Assembly: GCA_034409565.1 (NCBI GenBank)
Contig: DAOUMS010000019.1
Coordinates: 1-51,737, forward strand
From: E44-bin89 sp034409565
GTDB taxonomy: Bacteria > Chloroflexota > Dehalococcoidia > Dehalococcoidales > RBG-16-60-22
Length of the DNA stretch: 51,737 bases
Direction of reading: 5' to 3'
Part shown: positions 32,727 through 41,134 of the stretch, piece after piece
How the letters are laid out: the number at the start of each line of letters is the position of its first letter
Position numbering within the stretch: the first letter of the stretch is position 1
Notes under the pieces: generated by a model
What the model saw: the letters and a program-made list of their open reading frames with translations, nothing else
Database searches by the model: none
Told to the model about the DNA's origin: nothing
Made by a program: the position numbers and the translations under genes

Positions 32727-33044
32727 TTATCTTTGATAGAAACCGTCCGCCTCCAGCTTTTCGTATTGCTCCACCCCTTTCTCAGTGGGTTCGTAGGTGT
32801 ATAGCGAGAGTCTTCCCCCGGTATGTTGTTTTATTAACCCTGCCGCAAGAAGTGCCTTCAGGGCCGCCTCACCCATATAGCCGATTAATTGCAGACGGTG
32901 GTCCGGGACCGTCTGACCTGTACGCTGATAATCACGGCAGATATCGCGCAGAAGATGGGCCGGTTCCTCCCGAATACTCCTTAGCATCTGCCCCATGACT
33001 TCCGTGGTCTCGAGCAAAGCAGTAAAATCGTCAATAGCGCTCAT
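32727..33044 (-). CDS. Hypothetical protein with winged-helix-like features
   Basis: 105 residues, 4 bp upstream of the truncated nitroreductase on the same strand. The C-terminal part (LIGYMGEAALKALLAAGLIK, then SLYTYEPTEKGVEQYEKLEA) resembles the end of a winged-helix regulator, where a helix is followed by a wing and Y-x-PT-x-KG. The N-terminus is helical. It may be a transcriptional regulator of the broken gene; I cannot name a family. Confidence 0.5.
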   Translation of the reverse strand: MSAIDDFTALLETTEVMGQMLRSIREEPAHLLRDICRDYQRTGQTVPDHRLQLIGYMGEAALKALLAAGLIKQHTGGRLSLYTYEPTEKGVEQYEKLEADGFYQR

Positions 33045-33400
33045 CCGTATTCTCCCCTTTGCCTACGACTGGCATTTGCTGAAAACTGGCAGCTTCTCTG
33101 TTTTTATTCCTCTTTGCGGCTTTCGTCAGTTCTCCAATTCTCTCAACAAAAAAGAGACCGGGATATCCAGCCTCTTTCATATTCTACTACCTTAGCCTGA
33201 GGAGGGCAAGGCTGTTCCCAAAGCTACAGGTTCGGATCGGCAATACTTTTCATCGAAATGTTACTTAATAATTGGTCATGCTGAAATGCTTGTTGGGCGA
33301 GGAAGATTATGCTTGGTTTTGACGCGGATAAATGCTATTGGGCTATTACTCTTATCTCTTCACTTCTGTAGGGAGGCTATAATTATATATAATATAAAAG
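33045..33400. other. Non-coding stretch near island right end
   Basis: No gene can be supported here. A minus-strand terminator-like hairpin lies at 33148-33177 (AAAGAG...CTCTTT, 11 pairs including wobbles, followed by Ts on the minus strand), although no minus-strand gene remains to its right. This suggests deletion of a gene that once ended there. Confidence 0.4.
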
Positions 33401-33430
33401 TTGACGGGGAGGCGAATTCCAACTTAGAAT
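33401..33430 (+). promoter_or_regulatory. Promoter facing the right end of the island
   Basis: TTGACG (33401-33406), 18 bp, TAGAAT (33425-33430), 5/6 at each box. It would drive transcription through the mini-ORF at 33469 and across the right repeat. Confidence 0.45.
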
Positions 33431-33468
33431 CTAGGCAGAACAAATATTTTAAGGAGGGATGGATATCT

Positions 33469-33531
33469 ATGGATAACTGTGCCAAATGTACCTGTAACTC
33501 GGCTTACAGGTTTACTTGGCCTTCGAGTTAA
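33469..33531 (+). CDS. Cys-rich mini-ORF running through the right att repeat
   Basis: 20 codons (MDNCAKCTCNSAYRFTWPSS) with AAGGAGG 11 nt before the ATG. The first ten residues hold three Cys (C4, C7, C9) in a metal-binding-like pattern. The last twelve codons are templated by the rnpB-derived repeat and by chromosomal DNA beyond it. It looks like the start of an element gene whose natural end was replaced by integration. Expression and function are unknown. Confidence 0.35.
   Translation: MDNCAKCTCNSAYRFTWPSS
33496..33521 (+). repeat. attR: orphan 26-bp copy of the rnpB 3' end
   Basis: Exact copy of 17430-17455 in the same orientation but with no RNase P RNA core upstream. It marks the right boundary of the island. 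Sequence from 33522 on would have followed rnpB before insertion. Confidence 0.85.
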
Positions 33532-33652
33532 GCGGCGGATAGCCTGCCAGGGCAGAATAAGGAGTCAGAAGAAGCTTCTTCCCAATCAAATTCCGCCCTT
33601 GTTTTCCCGTTATCCGAGGTACCGATAATATCTTTCGGAGAAGAGCAGACCA

Positions 33653-34792
33653 ATGTCAAACACGATGAAGATTATCCTGGTAATTTTAACTTTCATTGCC
33701 ATCATCGCGCTTTCTTTCGGCACCGGCTATAACATGGGGAGGTCTCCCGCCGCAGGCAGCGAAGGGCTGGCCGTGGTGGAGGAGGCGTGGAATATTATCT
33801 TCCGGGACTACGTGGACCGGGACCAACTTGAGACGGGCGAAATCAGCCAGGGCGCGATAGAGGGTATGATTGAGGCCCTTGATGACCCCTACAGCTCCTA
33901 CATCGATGCGGAAACATATGAAATTGGCATGAGTGGCCTGGAAGGAGAAATTGAAGGTATCGGGGCCCAGGTGGGGATGAGGGAGGAAAAGCTCACCATT
34001 ATCTCGCCCATTCCCGATTCACCGGCGGCTCAGGCCGGCCTGAGGGCGGACGACGTCATTCTGGAGATAGACGGCGAGTCAACGGTTGATATGAGCCTGG
34101 TCGAGGCAGTGCTCAAAATCCGCGGTCCCAAAGGCAGCACCGTCAGACTGCTCATTCAGCACAAAGATGAAGCGGAAGCGGTGGAAATTGAAATTGTGCG
34201 CGCCACCATCGAGTTGTCCAGCGTGGTGTTGGCAATGAAGGAGGATATTGCCCACCTCAGGCTCACCCATTTCTCGAGACGCACCGCTAGCGAATTGGCG
34301 ACCGCATTGCATGACATTGAACAGGCAAACGCGAAAGGCATCATTCTGGACCTGCGTGGCAATCCGGGCGGCATACTGGAGTCAGTTATCGAGGTCGCTT
34401 CCTACTTCCTGAAGGAAGGTGTGGTGGTGAAGGTGGTGGATAATAAGGGTGGAGAGGCGTCTCTGGAAGTCAAAACCCAGGAAGTTGTCAACGAGCTGCC
34501 CGTGGTGGTCCTGGTGAATGGTTACAGCGCCAGCGGCAGCGAGGTACTGGCGGGTGCATTACAGGACTATGGACGGGCCATTGTTGCCGGCAGCCAGACG
34601 TTTGGCAAGGGCAGCGTCAACGTACCCCGTGAGCTTCAGGACGGCTCCGGGATTTACATAACCACGGCACGCTGGCTCACGCCGAACGGTCGCCTAATTG
34701 AGGGTGAGGGAATAAAGCCGGATATTGAACTGGAGCTGGAAGGTGAAGAGGCCATCCAGTGGGCAATCGATTACCTTAAAAATCAGGAGTAA
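33653..34792 (+). CDS. ctpA: S41-family C-terminal processing peptidase
   Basis: 379 residues. One N-terminal membrane helix (about 6-26), then the order typical of CtpA/CtpB: N-terminal helical bundle, a PDZ domain (about 95-185, GIGAQVG, SPAAQAGLRADDVILEIDG) and the peptidase core. Catalytic Ser294 lies in NGYSASGSE and Lys319 in FGKGSVN, the Ser-Lys dyad. LDLRGNPGG is also family-conserved. It is anchored outside the membrane and trims or degrades envelope proteins. It would sit directly after rnpB if the island were removed. Confidence 0.93.
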   Translation: MSNTMKIILVILTFIAIIALSFGTGYNMGRSPAAGSEGLAVVEEAWNIIFRDYVDRDQLETGEISQGAIEGMIEALDDPYSSYIDAETYEIGMSGLEGEIEGIGAQVGMREEKLTIISPIPDSPAAQAGLRADDVILEIDGESTVDMSLVEAVLKIRGPKGSTVRLLIQHKDEAEAVEIEIVRATIELSSVVLAMKEDIAHLRLTHFSRRTASELATALHDIEQANAKGIILDLRGNPGGILESVIEVASYFLKEGVVVKVVDNKGGEASLEVKTQEVVNELPVVVLVNGYSASGSEVLAGALQDYGRAIVAGSQTFGKGSVNVPRELQDGSGIYITTARWLTPNGRLIEGEGIKPDIELELEGEEAIQWAIDYLKNQE

Positions 34793-34810
34793 CCGGCGAG
34801 AGGTGCCAGC

Positions 34811-35377
34811 ATGGCAGATGATACAGTGCAGATAATGGTAAATCAGGCAAAGCTATCCATCATTCAGGGTGATATTACCCAGCAGGCAACCGATGCCATC
34901 GTCAATGCCGCCAATTCCAGCCTGATGGGCGGGGGTGGCGTGGACGGGGCCATTCACCGCGCTGGTGGCCCGGCTATTCTGGAAGACTGCAAGCAAATCG
35001 TGGCCCGGCAGGGGCGTCTGCCCACCGGCAGGGCGGTGATAACCACCGGTGGCAACCTGCCGGCAAGGCATGTCATCCATACCGTGGGGCCGGTCTGGCA
35101 TGGCGGCGCTCAGGGCGAGGCTGAGCTTCTGGAAAGCGCCTATCGGGAAAGCCTGAAACTGGCCGCCGAGAACAATTTAACCAGCGTCTCCTTCCCTTCC
35201 ATCAGCACCGGTGTTTACGGGTACCCCGTAGAGAAGGCGGCAGAAGTGGCTCTGAGGGCAGTGGCGGCATTTTTGCGGGAAAAGGCGACCCCGGTCAGAG
35301 AAGTGGTCTTTGTACTTTTTGATGCCGTGACGTATGAAACGTATGCAGCGGCTCTTCAGGAAGTAGCCGGCGAATAG
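34811..35377 (+). CDS. Macro-domain ADP-ribose-binding protein (YmdB-like)
   Basis: 188 residues, a single macro domain of the MacroD/YmdB type. Seen: GDITQQATDAIVNAANSSLM (adenine and ribose contacts), GGGGVDGAIHRAGG (catalytic loop), ARHVIHTVGPVWHGG and SFPSISTGVYGYPVEKAA (diphosphate-binding loop). Such enzymes hydrolyse O-acetyl-ADP-ribose or remove ADP-ribose from acidic residues. It lies 18 bp after ctpA and 11 bp before the CDF gene, probably in one transcript. Confidence 0.92.
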   Translation: MADDTVQIMVNQAKLSIIQGDITQQATDAIVNAANSSLMGGGGVDGAIHRAGGPAILEDCKQIVARQGRLPTGRAVITTGGNLPARHVIHTVGPVWHGGAQGEAELLESAYRESLKLAAENNLTSVSFPSISTGVYGYPVEKAAEVALRAVAAFLREKATPVREVVFVLFDAVTYETYAAALQEVAGE

Positions 35378-35388
35378 GGGGAAGGGAA

Positions 35389-36327
35389 TTGGTCGACCAT
35401 AACCATCGTCACCCTATGCTCGTAGGTAACAAGCTGAAGTATGGCATTCTGCTGACCAGTCTGATTCTGGCTGTTGAGCTTGTCGGCGGCTTTCTGTCCC
35501 ACAGCCTGGCTCTGCTCAGCGATGCCGGACACGTCTTTGCCGATATCATAGCCCTCTCACTAAGCTGGTACGGCGTGAAACAGGCCGAGCGCCCGGCGAG
35601 CAGTCGCATGACCTTCGGTTACCACCGGGTGGGAGTGCTCGTTGCTCTGTTCAATGCCCTCAGCATCTTGGCCATTGCCTTGGTTATTTTCTACGAGGCG
35701 TATCGCCGCTGGCTGCAGCCTCCGGAGGTGAATAGTCCCCTTATGCTGTCAGCAGCTCTGGTTGGGTTAGGTGTTAATGTCTTTGTCGCCTTCTGGCTGC
35801 GCAAAGAGCAGCACGGCAACCTCAATGTACGCAGCGCTTTCTGGCATGTGCTGGGCGATGCACTGGCTTCAATCGGCGTCATTATCGGCGCCATCATCAT
35901 AATGCTGACCGGGTGGTTTATCGTCGATCCCATCATCAGCGTGTTCATCGGATTTATTATCACCTTTGCTGCTTGGAATATTCTGAGGGAGGGAATGAAA
36001 GTGCTGCTGGAGGCAGTACCACACCAGATAGATGTCGGCCAGATGGCGCGCGACCTGCGGAAGATACCCGGAGTGAAAGGCGTCCATGACATGCACGTCT
36101 GGAGTATTTCTCCGGAGTTGCACGCTATGAGTTGCCACGTATTGATCGATGATATGCGGGTGAGTGAGGCTGCGAAAATTCACCAGCGGGTGGAAAAGGT
36201 TCTGCAGCAGTTCGATATCGAGCACAGCGCGCTGCAGATAGAGTGCCATGAATGCAACGCCAACGACCTTTTTTGCTCGTTAGCTCCGTTCTCGTCGGAT
36301 AAAGACCGCAAGAAATATCACGACTAA
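35389..36327 (+). CDS. CDF-family cation efflux protein (CzcD/ZitB-like)
   Basis: 312 residues with six membrane helices, metal/proton antiporter. Metal-site residues are seen in SLALLSDAGHVFAD (H/D of TM2) and WHVLGDALASIGVI (HxxxD of TM5). A cytoplasmic dimerisation domain follows (VKGVHDMHVWSISPELHAMSCHV). The C-terminus is Cys/His-rich (IECHECNANDLFC). The start is probably the TTG at 35389, with His-rich HNHRH next; the ribosome-binding site is very close to it, so initiation is not certain. Exports Zn2+ or a similar ion. Confidence 0.9.
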   Translation: MVDHNHRHPMLVGNKLKYGILLTSLILAVELVGGFLSHSLALLSDAGHVFADIIALSLSWYGVKQAERPASSRMTFGYHRVGVLVALFNALSILAIALVIFYEAYRRWLQPPEVNSPLMLSAALVGLGVNVFVAFWLRKEQHGNLNVRSAFWHVLGDALASIGVIIGAIIIMLTGWFIVDPIISVFIGFIITFAAWNILREGMKVLLEAVPHQIDVGQMARDLRKIPGVKGVHDMHVWSISPELHAMSCHVLIDDMRVSEAAKIHQRVEKVLQQFDIEHSALQIECHECNANDLFCSLAPFSSDKDRKKYHD

Positions 36328-36340
36328 TGGAATAACTCCC

Positions 36341-36369
36341 TTGCCAAATCCTGTCAAATACTTTATGAT
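36341..36369 (+). promoter_or_regulatory. Promoter for cvpA-like gene
   Basis: TTGCCA (36341-36346), 17 bp, TATGAT (36364-36369). The predicted start of transcription is about 5 nt before the ATG at 36381, so the mRNA would be nearly leaderless, in line with the lack of a ribosome-binding site there. Confidence 0.55.
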
Positions 36370-36380
36370 TATTGCTCAAC

Positions 36381-36893
36381 ATGGAATGGTTGGTTAGTCT
36401 TTTTGTTCTTTTTGTTTTGCTGGTCAGCCTGTTTGCCGGCTTTAGGGAGGGCGCGGTAAGGCATGCTTTCAACCTGGTGGCGCTGTTCATTACCATCTAT
36501 ATCACCGGCGTGTCCTACCACTTGCTGGCTGGGCTGCTCTCCTTCCTTCCCGGTGAGAACTGGGAAAATTTCATCGGTTTCATCATCACTTTCGCCATCG
36601 TCAACGTAATTTTCCATTTCGCCTTTTTCCTCCCGCGGAGAATAATACAGAAAATCTGGAAGCGGGGACTGCTGTACCGGCTGCTCGGTGGAGCGCTGAA
36701 CGCGGCAAGTGCCGGCATAGGTCTGGTGGTCTTTGCCCTGGTGCTGCACGTTTTTCCCATTTTCGACTGGCTGGCGCGCTGGGTGGCTGGCTCCAGTGTC
36801 ATGTCTTCCCTGGTGAGTATTTTCAGTTTTATCCAGGCGCTGCTGCCGCCGGAATTCCATACCGCCGCTACTGTGGTTTCAATAATTTTATAG
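36381..36893 (+). CDS. CvpA-family membrane protein
   Basis: 170 residues with four membrane helices. The family signature is visible in WLVSLFVLFVLLVSLFAGFR and EGAVRHAFNLVALF (GFR.G..R....L), then GLLYRLLGGALNAASAGIGLV. CvpA proteins are poorly understood envelope proteins linked to colicin V production and membrane-stress tolerance. An upstream TTG (36372) would precede the predicted transcription start, so ATG 36381 is preferred. Confidence 0.8.
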   Translation: MEWLVSLFVLFVLLVSLFAGFREGAVRHAFNLVALFITIYITGVSYHLLAGLLSFLPGENWENFIGFIITFAIVNVIFHFAFFLPRRIIQKIWKRGLLYRLLGGALNAASAGIGLVVFALVLHVFPIFDWLARWVAGSSVMSSLVSIFSFIQALLPPEFHTAATVVSIIL

Positions 36894-36911
36894 AAAGGAG
36901 GTGAAAAGTCT

Positions 36912-37529
36912 ATGGCTGCCCAAACCTATCCGGTAACGTTAATTGGTGAACTCACCGCGCCGCCGGCCAGGGGCTGGTGGCTCATCAAGTGGCTGCTGGG
37001 CATCCCGCATTACATTATCCTGGTCTTCCTCTGGATAGCTTTCATCATCGTGTGGATTATTGCCTTTTTTGCCATTCTCTTCACCGGCCGGTTCCCCAGG
37101 GGGCTGTTCGATTTCAACGTGGGGGTGATACGCTGGTCGTGGCGCGTTGGTTTCTACAGCTATCAGGCGCTGGGAACGGACAAATATCCTCCATTCAGTC
37201 TGAAATCAGAGGACTACCCCGCCGACTTGCAGGTGGAGTACCCGGAGAAGCTGTCCAAGGGACTGGCGCTGGTCAAGTGGTGGTTGCTGGCCATCCCGCA
37301 TTACATTATTGTCGCTTTCTTTCAGGGCTTCAGCGGAGAAGAAAGGGGCTGGCCTGGCCTGACCTTTGTGCTGGCCATCATTGCCGGTTTCGCCCTGCTC
37401 TTTACCGGCAAGTATCCGGAAAGCATCTTCAAGCTGGTAATCGGGCTGAACCGCTGGTCATACCGGGTCTGTGCCTATGTGGCACTGATGACCGACCAGT
37501 ACCCGCCCTTCCGTCTCTGGGACGATTAG
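36912..37529 (+). CDS. DUF4389 membrane protein
   Basis: 205 residues made of two homologous halves, each with a WW-x-IKWLL-x-IPHYI opening (residues 22-36 and about 120-134), a hydrophobic helix, a FTG-[RK]-[FY]-P motif and a RWS-[WY]-RV...Y..L.TD.YPPF end. This matches the DUF4389 repeat. Function unknown. AAAGGAGGTG lies about 9 nt before the ATG. Its stop overlaps the convergent fpg stop by 4 bp. Confidence 0.85.
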   Translation: MAAQTYPVTLIGELTAPPARGWWLIKWLLGIPHYIILVFLWIAFIIVWIIAFFAILFTGRFPRGLFDFNVGVIRWSWRVGFYSYQALGTDKYPPFSLKSEDYPADLQVEYPEKLSKGLALVKWWLLAIPHYIIVAFFQGFSGEERGWPGLTFVLAIIAGFALLFTGKYPESIFKLVIGLNRWSYRVCAYVALMTDQYPPFRLWDD

Positions 37530-38344
37530 GGTAACGGCTGGCATTTGGGGCAGAAGTAGCTACCGCGGTTGCGCACCGGGATGCGCTGTATCGGGCCGCC
37601 GCAGTGCGGGCAGTTTTTGCCGCGACCGTGAGCAACCTTGAACTCAAAGTGGGCGGTGCCGGTCTCGCCGCCGGGTCGGTAATAGTTCACGATGCTGGCG
37701 CCCTTGTTACCGATGGCGGCGCGCAGCGTCTGCTGAATGGCGTGGTAAAGCCGTTCCACCTCTTCCGCTGTCATGCTGGCCCCGGAACGCAGCGGGTTGA
37801 TTCTGGAGGCAAACAGGGCTTCATCGGCGTACATGTTGCCGATGCCGGCAATGACGGACTGGTCGCAGAGGAGCGCCTTGATGGGCGCTTTACGATTTCT
37901 CAGTTGCTGTGCCAGGACCTGCGGCGTGAAATCAGTTTCCAGAGGCTCCGGCCCCATTTTTTTGATTACCGTTGTCCAGTCGCTGACCAGCCAGACCCGA
38001 CCGAACTTGCGCGGGTCGCGGAAGAAGATGCTCGTGCCTTCGTCCAGATGAAAGACGGCGCGGGTATATTTTGGCGGCTCTGTGGCGTCCCGGCCCAGCA
38101 GCAGCGAGCCGCTCATCTTCATGTGAATGACGAGGGAATCATCGCCGTTCAGGCCCAGTACTAGGTACTTGCCGTGTCGGGAAAGGCGGCTGATTTTCTG
38201 CCCGAGCAGGCGGGAACGGAACTCCTCTGGTGACGGTGTCCTGACGACACCTTCCCAGAGAAGGGTGATGTCAGTAATTTTGCGTCCCAGTATATGCGGG
38301 GCAAGCTCATTTTTTACCGTTTCTACCTCAGGCAGTTCGGGCAT
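37526..38344 (-). CDS. mutM: Formamidopyrimidine-DNA glycosylase
   Basis: 272 residues from the ATG at 38344, which yields the required N-terminus MPELPEVETV (Pro2 is the nucleophile, Glu3 the acid). In-frame upstream codons lie inside polA and are rejected. Seen: VIHMKMSGSLLL (beta-hairpin Lys), IAGIGNMYADEALF (helix-two-turn-helix) and the zinc finger CPHCGGPI...CPKCQ. It excises 8-oxoguanine and nicks the strand. The gene begins 1 bp after the polA stop, so the pair are co-transcribed. Confidence 0.95.
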   Translation of the reverse strand: MPELPEVETVKNELAPHILGRKITDITLLWEGVVRTPSPEEFRSRLLGQKISRLSRHGKYLVLGLNGDDSLVIHMKMSGSLLLGRDATEPPKYTRAVFHLDEGTSIFFRDPRKFGRVWLVSDWTTVIKKMGPEPLETDFTPQVLAQQLRNRKAPIKALLCDQSVIAGIGNMYADEALFASRINPLRSGASMTAEEVERLYHAIQQTLRAAIGNKGASIVNYYRPGGETGTAHFEFKVAHGRGKNCPHCGGPIQRIPVRNRGSYFCPKCQPLP

Positions 38345-38345
38345 G

Positions 38346-41090
38346 TCAGGCCATTTCCCCCCAGTTCTGTCCCCGCTTGGTGTCAACCTTCAGCGGTACG
38401 TTGAGTTTGAGCGCCGAGGACATAAGCTGAGGAACAAGCTGCTGTACAGTTGCCATCTCTCCATCAGGCACCTCGAGGACGAGCTCATCGTGTACCTGCA
38501 GCAGCAGCCGGCTCTTTAAGCGTTTTTGCGCCATCTCACGGGCGAGATTAATCATGGCTACCTTGATGATGTCGGCCGAGGTGCCCTGCACCGGCATATT
38601 GATGGCCATGCGTTCGGCGGCTTCCCGCACCTGTCGGTTGGCCGAGTTGATCTCCGGGATGAAGCGCCTTCGGCCCATGATGGTCTGCACGTAGCCGTTT
38701 TCCCGCGCCTGATTTTTGGTGGCTTCAAGGTATTCTTTCACTTTCGGGTATCTGGCAAAATAGGCGGCGATGAACTGGGCGGCCTCTTCTCGCGAGAGTT
38801 CGGTGGCCTGCTCCAGTCCGTACTCGCTCATGCCGTAGATAACACCGAAGTTCACCGTCTTGGCCAGCCGGCGCATGTCAGCCGTCACCTGTGACTTTTC
38901 GACATTGAAAAGCTGGGCGGCGGTGGTGGCGTGAATGTCCTCGTCCTGCTGGAAGGCGCGGACAAGTCCCGGGTCCTCTGATAAGTGGGCCAGCGCCCGG
39001 AGGTCTATCTGAGAGTAGTCCCCGGCGAACAGGCGGCTTCCTTTCGGGGCGATGAAGGCACACCTTATCTGTTTGCCCATCTCTCCGCGCACGGGAATAT
39101 TCTGTAAATTCGGCTCGCTGGAGGAAAGCCGGCCGGTCGTCGTCCTCGTCTGGTTGAAGCTGGTATGCACCCGGCCGGTTTTGGTGTTAATCAGGCTGGG
39201 AAGGGCGTCAATGTAGGTCGACTTCAGCTTTGTTAGCTGTCGGAACTCCTGTATCAGGCCGATTATCTCGTAATCTTTCAGTTCCTCTAGGACGGAAGCC
39301 TCCGTGGAATATTTTGACTTGCCTTTACGCGGGGTGGGTATCTGCAATTTATCGAACAAAATCTTTCCCAGCTGCTGCGGGGAGTTGACGTTGAATTCCT
39401 CCCCGGCTAAATCAAATATCCGTCCCTCAAGGCTGGCAATCTGCCCACCGAGCTCCTTTGACATGTCATGCAGTAGTTCCTTATCGAGGGCAATGCCGTT
39501 TCTCTCCATCTGGAGAAGCACCGGCACGAGGGGCATCTCAACATCGGAGAAGAGCTGCCATAGTCCCTGCTGTTGTAGTTCCCCGCCGAACAGGTCGGCC
39601 AGGCGGCGGGTCATATCGGCGTCAGCGCAGGCGTAATCGGCTACTTTCTCTATGTCAACCTGGGACATGGGTAGCTGCTTGGCACCGGTGCCGATAAGGT
39701 CGGTGATGGGGGTCATATCAATATTGAGTTTGCTGAAGGCAAGGGTTTTCAGACCGAGCGATTTTTCCCCCACCAAGTATGCGGCCACCATGGTGTCGAA
39801 GGTGAGGTTGTTTACGCTCACGCCGTGCTCGGCCAGCACGGTCATGTCGTATTTGCCGTTGTGGGCCAGCTTGGCCAGGTTCTCATCTTCCAGGACAGGC
39901 TTGAGACGGTCAAGGGCCTGCTCTAGTGGAAGCTGTGCCACCGATTGCAGGCTGGTATGTCCCACCGGAACATAGTATGCCTCGGCTGGTGCCGGTGAGA
40001 ATGAGAGGCCGACCAGGCTGGCGTACAGCGGGTTAAGGCCGGTTGTCTCCGTATCGAAGGCGAATGATTTTACCTCCGCCAGACGGTTGACCAGATGGTC
40101 AAGGTCGGCGGCAGTACTGACGATATGGTAATCTCCCTGCGGCGGCCCGGTTTTCACTTCGGCTGGCGGTGCTTCCGGTGCCTTTGCCTCGGCTTCGATT
40201 TCAGGCAGGCGGCTCCGCAAACTGACGAATTCAAGCTCGCGAAAGAGGTCGTTGACCGCCTGGCGGTCATACTGGCCGCTCTGGCACTGTTCCAGGTTCA
40301 GCGCCACCGGTGTCTCGGTAACAATGGTGGCCAGTTGCTTACTCTGGCGCGCTGCCTCTTCATTCTGGCGCATCGTCTCCTGGAGCTTGGGAGGGGTTAC
40401 CTCGTCAATATGGGCGTAAATGTTTTCCACGGTGACAAATTGCTGGAGCAACTTGACCGCCGTCTTTTCGCCCACGCCGGGGACACCGGGGATGTTATCC
40501 GATGGGTCGCCCACCAGACCCTTGAGGTCGGCAATCTGCTCTGGCTTTACTCCATAGCGGTTATTGACCGCCGACTCGTCATACAGCGTGGTATCGCTGA
40601 AAGACCGCCCTGCCTTCGGGTAGAGCACCTTCACGTGAGGGGAAATGAGCTGCATGGTATCGGCGTCACCGGTGACGATGATAGTGTCAACGTCCTGCTG
40701 GCTGGCCTGGTAGCTGAGTGTTCCCAGGATGTCGTCCGCTTCATAGCCGTCAAGCTCAAAGATGGGAATGCGGAAGGCCTCAACCAGCTGCTTCACCCGG
40801 TCTATCTGACTTATCAGTTCTGGTGGGGCCGGGGGGCGGTGGGCCTTGTAGCGGTCGTAAAGCTGGTGGCGGAAGGTGGGGCCTTTTTTATCAAAGGCGA
40901 TGGCGTAATGGGTGGGCTTGAGCTCATTCAGGGTCTTGAGCAGCATCTGGGTGAAGCCATATACGGCGCTGACAACCTCTCCGGTCTTGCTGACGGTAAG
41001 CCGCACCGGCGACCGGCTGGTCTGAAAGGCATGGTAGGCGCGGTGAATGATGGCATTGCCATCAAACAGCACGAGGAGTGGCTTTTTCAT
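38346..41090 (-). CDS. polA: DNA polymerase I
   Basis: 914 residues with all three domains. 5' nuclease (about 1-290): LFDGNAIIHRAYHAF, YEADDILGTL, GDADTMQLI. 3'-5' exonuclease (about 325-510) looks active: FDTETTGL (Exo I), LAHNGKYDM (Exo II), YACADADMT (Exo III). Polymerase (about 540-914): DYSQIDLRALAHLS (motif A), the motif B region RRLAKTVNFGVIYGMS and LQVHDELVLEV (motif C). It fills gaps in repair and removes RNA primers. Retention of proofreading distinguishes it from many Firmicutes-type enzymes. Confidence 0.97.
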   Translation of the reverse strand: MKKPLLVLFDGNAIIHRAYHAFQTSRSPVRLTVSKTGEVVSAVYGFTQMLLKTLNELKPTHYAIAFDKKGPTFRHQLYDRYKAHRPPAPPELISQIDRVKQLVEAFRIPIFELDGYEADDILGTLSYQASQQDVDTIIVTGDADTMQLISPHVKVLYPKAGRSFSDTTLYDESAVNNRYGVKPEQIADLKGLVGDPSDNIPGVPGVGEKTAVKLLQQFVTVENIYAHIDEVTPPKLQETMRQNEEAARQSKQLATIVTETPVALNLEQCQSGQYDRQAVNDLFRELEFVSLRSRLPEIEAEAKAPEAPPAEVKTGPPQGDYHIVSTAADLDHLVNRLAEVKSFAFDTETTGLNPLYASLVGLSFSPAPAEAYYVPVGHTSLQSVAQLPLEQALDRLKPVLEDENLAKLAHNGKYDMTVLAEHGVSVNNLTFDTMVAAYLVGEKSLGLKTLAFSKLNIDMTPITDLIGTGAKQLPMSQVDIEKVADYACADADMTRRLADLFGGELQQQGLWQLFSDVEMPLVPVLLQMERNGIALDKELLHDMSKELGGQIASLEGRIFDLAGEEFNVNSPQQLGKILFDKLQIPTPRKGKSKYSTEASVLEELKDYEIIGLIQEFRQLTKLKSTYIDALPSLINTKTGRVHTSFNQTRTTTGRLSSSEPNLQNIPVRGEMGKQIRCAFIAPKGSRLFAGDYSQIDLRALAHLSEDPGLVRAFQQDEDIHATTAAQLFNVEKSQVTADMRRLAKTVNFGVIYGMSEYGLEQATELSREEAAQFIAAYFARYPKVKEYLEATKNQARENGYVQTIMGRRRFIPEINSANRQVREAAERMAINMPVQGTSADIIKVAMINLAREMAQKRLKSRLLLQVHDELVLEVPDGEMATVQQLVPQLMSSALKLNVPLKVDTKRGQNWGEMA

Positions 41091-41134
41091 AATTAAATTA
41101 TAGCAGAGCAGGGGGTAGGAAAGAAGGGACGGGG

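Larger units (their letters stand above)
17456..33521. mobile_element. Genomic island inserted at the rnpB 3' end
   Basis: About 16 kb bounded by the 26-bp direct repeats at 17430-17455 and 33496-33521. The interior is visibly more A+T-rich than the flanks and almost wholly minus-strand, in contrast to the mainly plus-strand backbone. It carries recombinase remnants at both ends and metabolic rather than housekeeping genes. Joining 17455 to 33522 would restore a simple rnhA-rnpB-ctpA order. No intact integrase is visible, so the element is probably immobile now unless helped in trans. Confidence 0.8.

Noticed and set aside
32384..32760. A complete tmRNA gene on the minus strand
   Set aside because: Only the T-arm and acceptor 3' strand are present; no 5' acceptor strand, tag frame or pseudoknots are found to its right, and a protein-coding fragment occupies the space.
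17456..33521. Reductive dehalogenase genes, expected in some Dehalococcoidia islands at structural-RNA sites
   Set aside because: No twin-arginine signal plus double Fe-S ferredoxin motif protein or its small membrane anchor is encoded here.
33286..33531. 81-codon gene reading across the island's right end
   Set aside because: Its first 60 codons show no protein-like pattern, and the good ribosome-binding site belongs to the internal ATG at 33469.
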